Numbered from the stretch's first letter, positions 1 through 12,982 are shown. The stretch: 64,000 bases of DNA from Durusdinium trenchii (GCA_963970005.1 CAXAMN010025717.1:142854-206853); one strand, 5' to 3'. Numbers and translations: made by a program. Notes: a model not told the origin generated them from the letters alone.

Positions 1-41
1 GGTTCCAAAATGAGCCGTTTCTAGGTTCCAAAATGAGCCGT
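1..41. repeat. Two copies of an 18-bp direct repeat
   Basis: GGTTCCAAAATGAGCCGT occurs at 1-18 and again at 24-41, separated by 5 bp. The window begins inside it, so more copies may lie to the left. No function can be assigned. Confidence 0.85.
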
Positions 42-3000
42 GTACCCATGTGAGGTGGGTTGATTTCTGAGAAGCAACCCAGTCATTCCCATCATTTGTT
101 CAACTTGAGGTTCTGGAATCCCAAATGAATCGCAGGTCCCAGGGCCAATCAGAGAAATCCACCTCCCAGACCTATAAAACGAACTCGCGCGAACTGTCAG
201 GATGAGGATTATGTGGCCACCGCGCGCCGGGAGTTTGTCGAGGATGAAGTGGGGAGAAACGACATAATAAGGAACAAGCAGATCTGGCTGGGCCAATCAA
301 TTGCTATCCCTTTTGCGACACTGCTGGAACATTGCTGACATCAGCCAAGGGCCAAGGTAAACGCACGGCCAGGTTTTGTAGGCCCTGTGAGATCTACCAA
401 CGAATCATTCAGACCGACGACCGACACGTCTTCTCTTTTTGCCCACACCTTTCAACAAATCGCCTGTCGGACAGGTCAGAAGACACAAGCGAATAGACTA
501 ATAGAGAGAGCTGCACAACCAGAACATGTCAGAAGAAAAACGAAGGAAAGGATGTTGCATTCTTTGCATTGCTGAACTCCCCTATCAAAGGATGAGTGGG
601 GTAGGGAGCCCTGTGTGAACAGACATTCATATTGCAATAGACACTGTAACTGTGTCATCGACCCTGTTTCAATGATACATCTGAATCAACCGACTTGTGA
701 GCAGAGCAGCTGGGCCTTGCTCAACTGCCTTCCGTTTGGGACATGTAAGACGATAGAAACGCGACAAAAAGGACGCCACAAAAAAAAATGATGCCCTGAA
801 ATCGCATGGCTTTGAGGAGACGGCAGACTTTGGCGACTTGGCCAGACATTTGAAAGGCCTGGGATGCGAGGTTCGGCTCGGGGGTGGCCAATGGGAGGAC
901 GGTCTCCCCGCTTTTTGGGGGGCAGATTTTCCCTGAAATGGCCCGTTTATGGCCCGCCCCTTCACCAAGGGCGTTGGAGACTGGGAAATTGGTCCTTTTG
1001 ACAACAATATATTCTGACAATTGGAAACACAAAACACATCACGACAGACAGGACCATGACAGGACGAAAGCTCCACAAAAAGAACACATGTTCATCAACA
1101 GATTCATTGCATGAGGATTGATTATTGAATAGTTCCGAGTATCTCACAGCAACACTAGTCTCCCTGCTGCACTTAACCACAACCGCCCATCGCAAAGATC
1201 TAATCAGGGTACGGATCCAGCACTTTGTACTGAAATGTCCCGAGGTTCTTGCAACAAAGGTTTGTGAAAAGAGACGTATAAGAGACGATGGGTCTTGCCC
1301 AGACTCATAGGTGCAGCGGCAATGGGACCAGTATGGTGAAAACGATGGATGAGTTTACGATTCTGAGATGTGATTCAGGTGAACATATGATTTTCCTATG
1401 GGAGGGTTCAGGCGCACTCGCCTTTCCTTCTGGGCAGGATCATTCGAACATATTTGAACATAAACATATCTTAAGAACAGAGACGGTGGTTCAGCTTCTT
1501 CCGCACCCAGCCCATCTCGACGGGACTCATGACGCGACCCAGGACCACTCGACCGGTGGGACTCGATCGGCATCGATGGAAGCGATCGCAGGTCCATTGG
1601 AAGCGATCTGGTACATTGCTGCCAAGATGGCCGTGGTCTTCTGTGAGGCGACAGACCAGACCGGCGGTGTTGGTCTTGACGTACCAAAGTTGGTTGGTTT
1701 CCCGCTCAAAAAGGCTAACAGATGGCTAAGCTGCATCTACTCGCAACTGCTAGCAGCAAAATAGTCGAATTGGCAGATGAATCCCCCTGTCCACCCGCCC
1801 TGCAAGCCTCAAAAAATGCCACGGACCCAGCTGGCTGCCGAACTGATCGCCGAAGGCGAAGGACATCGGACAAGGTCTCCGTGCTTTCGGGCAGGTCCCC
1901 GCGAGCGTGGTGGAAGAAAGCGAAGAAGCCCGAAGCTCACAGGCATCGAAAAAACCGCACAGCTACCCGCGCGTCGTGTCTTTTTGGGGGGGAAAGAGGA
2001 GAAGGAGGAGGAGGAGGTCTCCGAGATGCATACGTTATTCTAAGAGACATTGAAAGATTTAATCACAATAAATCACCGGTCTTGATCTACCTGTATCTCA
2101 AACCTTTCCCAACACTCCACTAATGAGCCGTCCCAAGAAAAGTGGCACATGTTTCTCAGTTCTCGACGCTTTGAAATCAACTCCGTTTTCCACGCCTTAG
2201 GCCGCAGCGCCTGCAAAGCCTGCTCCCAGACCGCGGCGCCAGCAAGCGCGGCAGCAGGAGGGGCTGCCCGTCACGGTTGGAGGCTACCGCCTCGGGCCGA
2301 CTGCCTGGGGCATGAGAGAGGGTCCTCTAGCGCAGTGAGTTCAGTGGATCACCTGCTAAAACCTTTCTTGGGGGGGGCGATGTGTTTTCTCCATGTTTTC
2401 TCCACTCAGGCGCCAAATGCCCTTTGCTTCAGGTTCGCTCGCGGGGTCGCAGAAACGGCGAGCCAATGGGATGGTGCGTGGGGAGACGGATTTGCGAGGG
2501 CCGTCACCTGGTGAACGGGGGGCGATGTTCGCCACCCGGTGAAGTGGCCTAAGAAGGCCTAAAAGTCTTCAGCTTTGAAAGGAAGATCGGACAAAACAGA
2601 TTGCATCGATCTTTTGGGTGGGGTGCTTCTGTTGACGACCGGTCAGAATTGCTTTAAACGAAAGCATAAAGCTGTTTCGACTCCGGGTGAAGGCAGGAGC
2701 ATCCATCCTGAACATATGGCTAGCCGGGAGCTTGCCATTTGAGCCGGTTGGTCCTGACTAGGAGTTATTGAACGTTGTTTTTTTTAATCTTCCAGTCTTC
2801 CAGGCTTGAAAAGGAACCCCTTGCCATCCCCCATGATCCTACACACTGCACCAGAAGTTCCCCCAGCTGCTAACCACTCAAGTCAGCAGCATTGTCCATC
2901 TAGAACACGTTTTTCGTGGAAAGCGCCGCTGCCTCACCCGGCCACATCGCCTGCAGCAGCGCCAAGCATCCATGGTCCACCCACGGTGGACCTGTTCGGC

Positions 3001-6000
3001 CCTTCCTCTGGGCGGGACCGATGGGGCGAGGAGAAAGATGCGCAGAAGAAGAAAGCCTTGCCATTACAACCGGTCTGGGTGGACGCCATGGAACTCAGAA
3101 AGCTGAAGGATGACGGACTGGAAGGCTGATGGACTGGGGCCACGCCAGAATGTGGAGGATGTGATAGATACCAGCATCCTTTTGGCACTCCCCCCCAGAC
3201 CTGGTGCCCAGGGTGTTTGGGTGTAAGTCCTGGCAATATATTTATTTACATCATGAGATGAATGATGAATGTTCGTGAAGAGGAATGCAGCTCAGGATCA
3301 ATGCATGAATGCATGCCGTCAGCTGCAGAATTCCTCCAAATCCCCACAAAACCCATACCGGATCTGGAGGTGTTCTCTCCCACAACCGCCTCCCAATTTT
3401 GTTGAGAAGATACTTGCATCGTTTGTGCATTTGTCCGATGTGTTGTTGGGGGCGACCAGGTCTAGCAGCCGTCTGCTAACGGCTGGTGCCGGATGAGTTT
3501 TGGAAGGTTCCCTGGCCACATTGACCATAGTTGGAAAACCCTTGCTGAAGCCAACGGACAGAGGCATCTTTGAGGCATTGAATGCATTGATGCATCTCAA
3601 GCTACTGAAACGACAGACATGCACTACAACGACAGACATGGCCCCTTGACACTCTTTCCTCCGGTCATCTCCCGTCTCCCCCTGGCCCAAAAAAGCACTT
3701 GCAACAGGTCTCTCGGACCTCAACACGTGGCACTCCAGGTAGGAGTCTGTTCATCCGAGGCGTCGGATCTGCGCATCGCCCTCGGATCATCTGCAGGCGA
3801 TCCGGGTCGAGACGAGACATAAGTTGCCTAAGACGAAGAACCAGAGATGCGGTCGCAGAGACGGGCGAAGGTCGCGGAGACGGGTCTTTGAGCATGTATG
3901 ACCAGAGCTCGGTTGTTGTGGTGGTGAGGTGAGGTGGTGAGGTGAGGTGAGGTGAGGTGAGGTGAGGTGATGTGCGTTTTTGATCGTTTTTGTGGAGAAC
4001 CTTGTTTGTCAGTAGAATAGGTAAAAAGGTCAGGATGGCATGGCTGCTACAGAAACATGTTCGAACACCTCAGAGCCCGGACATACCCTTCAGAAGTCGC
4101 TTCAGTGCAATATGTAATGTTTGTTTCACCCCTGTCCCACCCAGAAAACACGATGTGTCTGCCGTTTTCGAGATGACCAGGTGAAGTGGAGACGCAGATT
4201 GGCCGCTACCACCTCTTCCCCGCCGTGCGTCTCAGACCGTCAGTCTACCACAGATCTCGGATGAAGCCAGCCCAAATGGGTGTAGCAAAATAAGGCTTTC
4301 TCGGGGAGCTCAAAATGCACCTGGCATCAAAGATGTTTTGTTCCAACCTCCAGCGCTTCAAATCCTCGGTCGCTCAAATCCACCACACCTGTGGATTTGA
4401 TTACCATGCAGCCACGGTCACCACACACATATCGCATCAGATCGCCACGACACGTTGTTTTTCATGTGTTTTTTTTTCCCCACAGTGCTACGCTACGTGC
4501 AGAGCTGCCCGCTCGGCTGCTCGCTGGCGTTCGGGAAGGATTCGGCCCAGGCAACTTGGGTGCGAAAGCCATGGTATTTCCACTAAAAGAATGAGCCTGA
4601 CCGCACAGAATGTGGCAGTGGGTCACTGGGAACAGCTTGAGCACCTGGTTGGCCACCGAACATGAACCGCATGGACTACTACTAGACATTATCAACCTAC
4701 CAGGCTAGCTGCGCCGGGGGCTCTATTTTTGTGGTGCGGATTAATGTGGTGCGGACATCGATCCACCCCTTGCATTGAGCGGATAATTAGAACCTATATA
4801 AAGTATGATAAAGAGAACATGCAATGTACTCAATGAGGTCAAGGACCAGGTTTAACTTGTCCTTTGGCCTTGTAGCGTATGGCAGGAAACAAAGCTTTAG
4901 CAGCTCGGCTCCTTGACCTCCCCACTTTGGCACCGCACAAAGCAGATCATTTCCGGCGCGCGAGAGTCTTTTAGTGCGCACCAAAAAGCTCTTGGATTTC
5001 GCGATGTTCCCCTCTCAATAATCCCCTAGGCCCTAAGCATCCCTAAGCCATATACAATATCAATATATATCTCGCAGTCACTGTAAACCATTGTATAGAT
5101 AATAGATAGATTGATCAATCAAAACAAGACCTCGGAGCAAAAGGAAAGTTTGTTTGTTTGATTCTCTGAGGTGTCGAGGAAGTTCTTTCAAATCGGTGAG
5201 GTGAGCCGCTGGCTGGGCTCGGCGACTCAGTCCTTCTCGGGGAAAATCGTTTGAGAAGTCTTTCAGGTGAGACTTAGTTGAGGCTTGTCTTTTTACAGTG
5301 GCTCATCAGAGGTTCGATGGCACAAGATACCCCAAGTTTGGTGAATCAAATCACATACAGACAAATACGTTGTTTTCTGTGTGGCTCTCAATAAGAGAGA
5401 CGTTGAGAAATTGTGACACTCAACCTGTCAAGAACTCAACATGTCAATGTGAAGAAACGTCCAGAAGAGTGTTTGTCGTTTCGTTAAACTTGGAAACAAT
5501 TCATATCAGTTCACCCCAACATGTGAACCTGTCCCACCTTTTAGCATGCACCATTCCATCATGCAACCAACACTGCGACTTCGGATCACCTCCCCTCGGA
5601 CCTGAAACAAGCCCAGGCCACTCCCCGCCCACTCTTCCCAATCTCATCCAATACGTCCAATATCTCTTCCCAACAAGAATCTCCCAAATGTCCCACCCCT
5701 CCACGCTCTCCGCGACTGACGCTCCGCTCCCCGCTCCGCTCCACTGGCTTCTTTCACGACTCCTCATGGGCGACGTCGGCGGACCGGGCACCGCAGAGCC
5801 GGACCTCGGCGGAACTCGTCGTCGCAGGACTCGTTGCTCCGTCACGGCACCGTGGCGTCGCGGCGCGCTGAGCCGAAGAGAAGGACCCGCAGCATCATGC
5901 GGCTGCGACCGATGAGGCGTGGTGGGGCGTTGATGTTTGTTTGGGGAGGTGGAAACGGTGGATTCGGGTTGAGGGGATGCAGAGGATAGGGGGACCACAA

Positions 6001-6099
6001 GGGGAGACTATGAAAGTCGCTTGCGAACATGAGGTTTTTAAGTCTAAATTTAAATTGTGTTTTATGCAACTGAAATTGTTCTATTTCTGAGTATAGTAT
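42..6099. other. Gene-poor stretch without a supportable gene
   Basis: Only short open frames without recognisable domains are present. A 158-codon frame on the plus strand (1288-1764) has no recognisable domain or convincing composition. A GC-rich patch at about 5690-5920 could be an exon, but several frames are open on both strands and I could not choose between them. The rest reads as intron or intergenic DNA. Confidence 0.5.
3919..3970 (+). repeat. (GGTGA)n minisatellite
   Basis: A run of GGTGA pentamers, interrupted once by GGTGGTGA, covers about 50 bp. It is a simple tandem repeat with no sign of a coding role. Confidence 0.9.
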
Positions 6100-7392
6100 G
6101 TGGTTTCAACAGAAACTATATATATATATAGGAACATATCCATTTGGCTTCACATTGACAGAGAGCAATTCAAGACCAGAGGCAAGTCTTTGCTCGAGTT
6201 GTTCACGATCACTTGTCACTTGACAATGGTTTCCGCGGGGGAGTCTCACACAGTCCTTCTCCGAAGTGATGGCAGTGCTGTTGCCTGTGGAACAAACAAA
6301 CTTGGAGAATGCGACATTCCACCATTGGATGATGGAATGTCCTACACCCAGGCTTCTGCAGGAAGGCATCACACAGTGCTCCTCCGAAGTGATGGTAGCG
6401 CTGTGGCTTGCGGAGACAATGACAATGGACAATGCAACATTCCACCTTTGGATGAGGGAATGTCATACACCCAGGTTTCTGCTGGGGGGTTTCATTCAGT
6501 TCTTCTTCGAAGTGATGGAAGCGCTGTTGCCTGTGGAATACATGAACAGTGGATAGTTCCAGCTTTGGATGAGGGAATGTCCTATACCCAAGTTTCTGCG
6601 GGAGATTTTCATACAGTGCTTCTTCGAAGTGATGGCAACGCTCTGGCTTGTGCATGGAATGAAGATCATGGAGAGTGCAGCATTCCACCATTGGACGAAG
6701 GGCTGTTGTACACCCAAGTTTCTGCGGGCGATGGTCATACAGTACTTCTCCGAAGTGATGGCAGCGCGGTTGCCTGTGGGTTGAATCACTGCGGCCAGTG
6801 CAACATTCCATCTTTGAGCGAGGGAATGTCATACACCCAAGTTTCTGCAGGAGGGGTTCATACAGTCCTTCTCCGAAGTGATGGTAGTGTTGTTGGCTGC
6901 GGATTGAACGCCAGCAAACAATGCAACATTCCACCTTTGGATAAGGGAATGTCATACACGCAGATTTCTGCAGGAGGGCTTCATACAGTGTTGGTCCGAA
7001 GTGATGGAAGTGCTGCGGCCTGTGGACTGAACAAGTGTGGACAATGCAGCATTCCGTCATTGAAGTCTTGGCGTGAGCTTCTAACTTTTGCGGCCGCGAG
7101 CCGTGACTACACGTCTGTGTCCTCTACACCACTCGGCAAAGACTACATCTTACAACTGGGTGTTGTCTTCGAAGAGGATACAGCAATGCTGACATGCTGG
7201 GATTTGGCTGGACATGAAGTACTGCAATTCTGGACACCTGGGTCTGACCTGGCCTCGGATACTCAGAAGCGTATTGCAAGTAATTTGAAGGTTAGCCCCC
7301 AAAGTCTTCGAGTGGTTTTGCCTGACGGACAGTTGTTGGCCTCAATTTGCAGGGCAAATCCATCGGCCACCATTGCTGGCATGGTGAAGTGA
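6100..7392 (+). CDS. RCC1-like repeat protein, copy 1
   Basis: A 430-codon open frame built from seven RCC1-type repeats of about 41 residues. Each repeat opens with SAG-x-x-HTVLLRSDGSAVACG and closes with a variant of IPPLDEGMSYTQ. Canonical RCC1 blades are longer (about 50-60 residues), so this is a shortened version; seven repeats fit one propeller. The repeats begin at about residue 44. The non-repeat C-terminus (about 340-430) contains TCWDLAGHEVLQ and RVVLPDGQLLAS; I wonder about a ubiquitin-like fold there but cannot support it. The ATG at 6226, directly before the first repeat, is a more natural start than 6100, whose first 42 residues look non-coding; a separate upstream exon is also possible. 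RCC1 propellers mediate protein or GTPase binding; the partner is unknown. Confidence 0.8.
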   Translation: MVSTETIYIYRNISIWLHIDREQFKTRGKSLLELFTITCHLTMVSAGESHTVLLRSDGSAVACGTNKLGECDIPPLDDGMSYTQASAGRHHTVLLRSDGSAVACGDNDNGQCNIPPLDEGMSYTQVSAGGFHSVLLRSDGSAVACGIHEQWIVPALDEGMSYTQVSAGDFHTVLLRSDGNALACAWNEDHGECSIPPLDEGLLYTQVSAGDGHTVLLRSDGSAVACGLNHCGQCNIPSLSEGMSYTQVSAGGVHTVLLRSDGSVVGCGLNASKQCNIPPLDKGMSYTQISAGGLHTVLVRSDGSAAACGLNKCGQCSIPSLKSWRELLTFAAASRDYTSVSSTPLGKDYILQLGVVFEEDTAMLTCWDLAGHEVLQFWTPGSDLASDTQKRIASNLKVSPQSLRVVLPDGQLLASICRANPSATIAGMVK

Positions 7393-10284
7393 ACCTGGGA
7401 ATCGCATCCCACATGATCTCGGCAAGGTCGGCAAGGACATGGAACCGTTATTGAACACCGCGGAGCACCGCCCTCAACCGGAGATGCAGTATGCACCAGA
7501 TGGCCATTGCGGCTCTTTGTTCTTCACCATCTGCCAGGAACTCCCGGGCTTTGGGTGGCATTGGTCTCCGGCCGTCACGGTCGGCGTCTCGCTGCGTAAA
7601 ACGCTGGTTTCAGTTCGCAAGTACCGTGAACTTTTGAATGCCGTATTATATCGAATGATTTGAATGATTTGAATGCCATATGATATGGCATGCGTCATAT
7701 TTTTTTATGATATATGTATGTATGGCCCATATCTCATGCTTCAGATTCCAAGGTTAGCATGCACAAAGGCACAAAACGGCACAAACACCTTTTTTGTTCA
7801 CCCGTGTCACCGCACAGAAGGGGCTTCACCGCACCCCGCGAGCCGTCCTCATCGGCCGTCCTCTTAAAGCGAACGGTCGACTCAGCCGGACCGGTCGGAG
7901 TGAGTGTTTGTCCGCCGGACGAAGGTCGTGTTCCGCCGGATGCACGTGCTATACACTCCTTGGAACTAACATGGTGATGTGACATATATGTACAGATATA
8001 TGTGGAGAATGGCCCCGAAAGGAAGACCATTTTCCACTACAAACAGGTGGTTTTCCACTTCCATGTTATTTCCAGACTTAACGGTTTAGCGGACTTCGTG
8101 TGCGGACGAGATGTTTCATTCGTGCAACTCGAGTCTTGTGGGGACGGGAAGATCATGAATCATTGCCCTTATCCTCTTTTTGGACATGGCTCGCTCCCCA
8201 AAGAAAAAAGAGGTATGTGATATCGTGTGTGAGAGAGAGAGAGGTATGTGATGATATGTGATGATATTGTATCCATAAGTGTTTGCAAAAGCTCAGCCTC
8301 AACCTCTCCCAGCCTCGCAGACACTCGGACCGACACGCGACCGGTCCGCCCGAGACCTCCGCCCGAGGACGGCCAGGTCGCCGAAAAAGGGGGACGACGG
8401 AGCGACGAGCGGCGCGGTGATCGGAGGGTCGGAGATGATTTGGGGTGAGGAGAATTCAGTCCCAGCATTGGGTATACAAGTCCCACATTCGGGTGCCAAG
8501 ATGGCTTGGGCCGGAGGTCGAAGTCAAGGTTGTACATTGAGTGCCTTCCACTGCGAAAGGAGCCAGAGTTAAATTGATTCTTTCGATCACGGTGTCTCGT
8601 GATCACCATGATCCTATTCCTACCACCCACGTGGACACGGACAGTTCTTCGGTGCTGCGGCAGCGGTGCGTCTCGGCAGCTGCCGCTTTTTGGCCGACGC
8701 AACAAACCAAGCCACGAGCCACGTCGAAAAATGAGGTGAAGAGATGAAGGTGATACTTATTGACAATTACCCCGTGGAAAACTAACATGGACCCTGAAAA
8801 CCATTGGTGCAGCGTTCGAGGAAAACAGTCGGACTCAGGGTCCCATTCGACCCGGGTCCATGTGAGTTTTTGGGAGTGTATATGACAATATGACACATAG
8901 TGACCGAGATCATCGACATAAATAATATATGACAATATTAATCCCCAGGTGACAAATGGTGACAATTTTTGGTGTGTGAATTGTTTTCGTGACGGTGCTC
9001 CCGTCCATCGTGGTTTCCTGGCTGGCCCTTTGGTTGTTGGGTTGGTGCAGTTTCGAACGAAGAGTCATGGAGGTTTTGGAGTGTCCAAGTCCAGGACCGA
9101 CGTCGACCTGTTTCAAGAGCCACAAAGAGTGCAAAAAGCCAGTCACATGCAGAGTGAAGGAGGGCTTTGGCTTGCAGGATCAAAGGATGTCACTCATGCA
9201 CTGCACGTGGAAAGTACTTCTTCCTGTTAATTCAGCGTTGCATCACTCATCTCCGCCCACCTTTGAACAGTTGCAACACCCAACAAAAGTTATATTATGT
9301 TCTATTTGATTGAATAAATCTTGCAAGGTTTCAACCAAACAGCATGTGCCAACATGTTTGACAGAGGCACACAAGGCTGTTCTTTGTCAGCGCCACTCCA
9401 CCCGAATTCGTTCAGTCCTGAACAGGGCCGTAATACAACCTCGAAGCCAGAAGATGCCAGAAGAGTTTTGCTGCCTTGAACTTGCCTCACGCAATGCCAG
9501 TCTCGGTGCTCGTACTTGTCTCCCGTGCTGCATCAAGGTGCAGAATATCTTCAGATTATGGGTTGGAACAAAGGAGGTTGGAACAAAGGAACGATTCAAA
9601 ACGGTGAGGGAGTTGGCCTTTTGCAATCCATGTGCAAAAGTGATACAGTGCTTCTAGGCGTCTAAGATCGGTCAAAGAACATGGGTGTTTTCCGCCTGAA
9701 AAAGGGTCGGGTGTGTTTTCGCCTGCGCCCGCCGTGCTCGGGCCCCATTCGGCGGTTTGATGAGGTGTTGGTCGTGCTGGTAGAGGGAAAGTCGAACGAA
9801 GGCAACCATGGGTTGTGTTTTGAAGGGGGGTCACCTGCGAGAGAGATTCTCTATTCTCAGTTTGTTTTGACTTGCAGGGGCTCATGTTGACATATTCCCA
9901 GGCAAAGTCGCCCTTTTCTTCAATTGTATGTCAAGCTATCCTTGATCCAGCAACAGTAATTCCCACTTGCTCGTCGTCTCAAGTCGCGCGCCCACTCTTT
10001 CTCCTCGCCCACACCGAGTCGCCGTGCAATTCGAACGGCTTCTCCCGAGTCGATTCACCGTCCAAATCTGATCCGACGAAGATCATGGTGTGCTGTTTAC
10101 CCGGCTGAAAAGCGATAATCATGTTGACTGCAGGTTGGCGGCCAGACATGAAGGCCGGTTCCCTTTTTGGTGGAAGGGAGGGGCAACCTGCATACATCCA
10201 ACCCCAACATGCATCCCTAATGAGGATGTGTTCCCTTCAATATCAAACAAGTGGTAGTTGCTAGCTCAACAGAACAATTGATAT
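7393..10284. other. Intergenic stretch, no supportable gene
   Basis: The first 70 bp after the RCC1 stop match the sequence after the broken third copy (about 14945-15020), so this flank belongs to the duplicated unit. Beyond it I see only short open frames, GC-rich patches near 7800-7970 and 8310-8440, and a tandem 16-bp GGTTGGAACAAAGGA-type repeat at about 9562-9592. None can be assigned a product. Confidence 0.5.
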
Positions 10285-11105
10285 TGTGAACTCATTCGAA
10301 CCGACTCACTGACTCGCTTTCAAGATCTTTCAAGCTATTTGGATAACCAGAGGCAGACTGCTGTAGCTAAAGCTGGTTTGTCTCAGAACGGGAGCAGCTG
10401 GGCAATATGCTTGGTCTGCACAGGGTTGTTTGATCATTGGGGGACTTGGGTGTGGCGCTGTACAAGTAGCTGAAAAATCATCTCCATAGTCCGGATGTTG
10501 GTTTAATCCGATCAGAGTGGAAACGATGAGTTGGCGGGACTAGACCCCTTACTTGAGTATGTTCAGATGTTAGTGCACTGCACTGCCAAAGATTGTTTCT
10601 TAAACCGACCATGAGAGATGACATACGCAAAAATACGTAAATTTAATGTTTGTAGGATCCTGCAAGCGCCACGGGTCGTTCTTCATCATAATTCAGGCTG
10701 ATTCAGATTGCAGGTCTTGTTTTAGTGGGAATGAACAGCATGCAGCATTCCCTATTAGGGCCGGCCTGCCCCTCAACTAGAGATGTTGTTCTGCTTTGAA
10801 GCCTCAACGTGTATAGTTTCACTATGATGAAGACGTGTCCAAACAGTTCAAGCTCCTTCGCCTCTTGATCTAACAACTCACACCGCACTCGAGGCGAATT
10901 GAAGCACTGGCAGTCACTGGCACCGAGCAGAAGGGGCCAAGCAGGCGCCACGGCAAGCAGAACTGGGCGCATGGCATGCCGCGCCTGGGTGGATCGTCTG
11001 GGGCGCATGGCATGCCCAAAGGATTTCTCCAAATAACTCTGGACATCTCCGGACTGTGCTTGCTTTTCGGATCATTCTTTGCCCCAAACCTGAGCGGGAC
11101 TTTCC
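10285..11105 (+). repeat. Segmental duplication, left copy (upstream of RCC1 copy 2)
   Basis: This stretch is nearly identical to 12983-13750. The match begins around GATAACCAGAGGCAG and runs to GAGCGGGACTTTCC. It lies directly upstream of RCC1 copy 2, and its partner lies directly upstream of the broken copy, so promoter region and gene were duplicated together as a unit of about 2.7 kb. The left copy holds short insertions relative to the right copy near 10935-11000. Confidence 0.9.
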
Positions 11106-11199
11106 TTTTTTTGATGTTGCTTGCAAGTGTTGTCCAAAGGGGGGCAACTGAGTCCACCAAAGGATTCTTTGCGTTTTGAGCAGATAGCCTTCGCATGTT

Positions 11200-12576
11200 T
11201 TGAAGCGCTGTAGCTACCATTGCAGTTGGGAAGCCACCTTTGGGACGTGCCTTGGTGGCTTGGAGGAGGAAGAAATGGTGCACCTTCATTTCATCTCTGA
11301 AACTCTGGCAACCTTTGAACCCAAATCTTTGGCCCAAGAAGCGAATCTTGAGCCCAAAACAATGTCAGCAGGCGGGTTTCACACAGTGCTTTTGCGAAAT
11401 GATGGCAGTGCTGTTGCCTGTGGAAAGAACAACTTTGGGCAAGGCAACATTCCACCTTTGCATGAAGGAATTTCATACACCCAAGTTTCAGCAGGCGAGC
11501 TTCATACAGTGCTTCTCCGAAGTGATGGCAGCGCTGTTGCTTGCGGAGATAACACCTACGGACAATGCAACATTCCACCTTTGGATAAGGGAAGGTCATA
11601 CACCCAGGTTTCTGCAGGTGATTTTCATACAGTGCTTCTTCGAAGTGATGGCAGGGCTGTTCCTTGCGGAGAAAACACAGCCGGACAATGCAACATTCCG
11701 CTGTTAGATAAGGGAATGTCCTACACCCAGATATCAGCAGGAGGGCTTCATACAGTGCTTCTCCGAAGTGATGGCAGCGCTGTTGCCTGCGGATCCACTA
11801 TTGGCAGCCGAAGCGATATTCCACCTTTGGATGATGGAGTCTTCTACACCCAGGTTTCTGCAGGAAGTTTTCATACAGTGCTTCTTCGAAGTGATCGCAG
11901 GGTTGTTGCTTGTGGAGAAAACACCTCCGGACAATGCAACATTCCACTGTTGGATGAGGGAGTGTCCTACACCCAGATATCAGCAGGAGGGGTTCATACA
12001 GTGCTTCTCCGAAGTGATGGCAGCGCTGTTGCCTGCGGATCCACTATTGGCAGCCGAAGCGATATTCCACCTTTGGATGATGGAATCTTCTACACCCAGG
12101 TTTCTGCAGGAAGTTTACATACAGTGCTTCTCCGAAGTGATGGCAGTGCTGTTGCCTTCGGAGTTAACTTTGGAAACTGTGACATTCCGTCTCTGAAGTC
12201 TTGGCAGGAGTTCTTTACTTTTGCAGCCGCCGGCCGCCGCTACATTTCCAACGTGACCCCAGTCACCAAAGAACGTGTTTTGCAGCTAGGTTTCATGTTT
12301 GAAGAAGATGCTGTTGCGGTGACATGCTGGGATTTGGCCGGGCATGAGGTGTTGCACTTGAGGGTACGTGGGTCTGACCTTGCCTCAGATGTTCACCTGC
12401 GTGTTGTGAGTAACTTTAAGGTGATCCCCCAAAGCCTTCGAGTGGTCTTGCCTGATGGACAGTTGTTGGCCTCAACCTGCAGGGCAAATCCGTTGGCTAC
12501 CATTGCTGACGTGGGTGGGTCAAACACGGTGAGCATGGCTGACTTGTCTCAGATTCAAACCAAGTCAGCCCAATAG
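11200..12576 (+). CDS. RCC1-like repeat protein, copy 2
   Basis: A 458-codon open frame, paralogous to the gene at 6100-7392. It has seven 41-residue RCC1-type repeats from about residue 55 to 345, then the same C-terminal segment (TCWDLAGHEVLHL, RVVLPDGQLLAS) and a short tail absent from copy 1. The first codon of the frame is TTG; the first ATG is at 11275 and another at 11362 sits at the start of the first repeat, so the true start or an upstream exon is unresolved. Repeats 4-5 and 6-7 are almost identical at DNA level with a 246-bp offset (GGATCCACTATTGGCAGCCG at 11791 and 12037), showing a recent internal duplication. Likely a soluble propeller-type interaction protein; the partner is unknown. 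Confidence 0.8.
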   Translation: MKRCSYHCSWEATFGTCLGGLEEEEMVHLHFISETLATFEPKSLAQEANLEPKTMSAGGFHTVLLRNDGSAVACGKNNFGQGNIPPLHEGISYTQVSAGELHTVLLRSDGSAVACGDNTYGQCNIPPLDKGRSYTQVSAGDFHTVLLRSDGRAVPCGENTAGQCNIPLLDKGMSYTQISAGGLHTVLLRSDGSAVACGSTIGSRSDIPPLDDGVFYTQVSAGSFHTVLLRSDRRVVACGENTSGQCNIPLLDEGVSYTQISAGGVHTVLLRSDGSAVACGSTIGSRSDIPPLDDGIFYTQVSAGSLHTVLLRSDGSAVAFGVNFGNCDIPSLKSWQEFFTFAAAGRRYISNVTPVTKERVLQLGFMFEEDAVAVTCWDLAGHEVLHLRVRGSDLASDVHLRVVSNFKVIPQSLRVVLPDGQLLASTCRANPLATIADVGGSNTVSMADLSQIQTKSAQ

Positions 12577-12982
12577 TTCCCGGATGCCTTCCTTAGCTGG
12601 CGTGCAATCCATCAGAGCAAAAGAATGTGCAGAGTCCAAGACCATGTCTTTGCGTTTTGTCCACTGCCTCCACAGTTGGAGCTTGTGTGGGAAGTTCGCT
12701 GCAATATCCTCTTTGGCTTGCAGCTGCCAAGTTGTTCCTCACGCTGCGCAAAGATCGCAACACCCACTTTTTTACATATCGATCCTATTGTTTTCCGACC
12801 CTGCCGTGGAACGACCTGGACCAATTGGGAGTAACAAAGCGGTCGTCTAGAAATTGACCGCAGGTAGGGTGCTTGAAATGAATGCCAATTCCCTCTCCCG
12901 AAAAATGCATTCCATATAATTATCAGGGCCTATACGAACAAAGTGATGGTTGTTAGTCAACTGGACACTTGATGTTGTGAAC
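12577..12982. other. Spacer between RCC1 copy 2 and the next duplicated segment
   Basis: No supportable gene. Short frames here lack domains. The stretch separates the stop of RCC1 copy 2 from the right-hand copy of the segmental duplication. Confidence 0.5.

Noticed and set aside
1288-1764. A 158-codon plus-strand frame
   Set aside because: No domain, no splice context, and both strands are open over the same stretch, so it is probably chance.
6209-7060. A 283-codon frame on the minus strand opposite RCC1 copy 1
   Set aside because: It is a shadow of the repeats: its own repetition has the same 123-bp period, and the plus-strand product matches a known family while this one is Cys/His-rich without a fold.
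11291-12196. Further long frames in both strands across RCC1 copy 2
   Set aside because: Same cause: periodic sequence keeps alternative frames open. They carry no independent domain.
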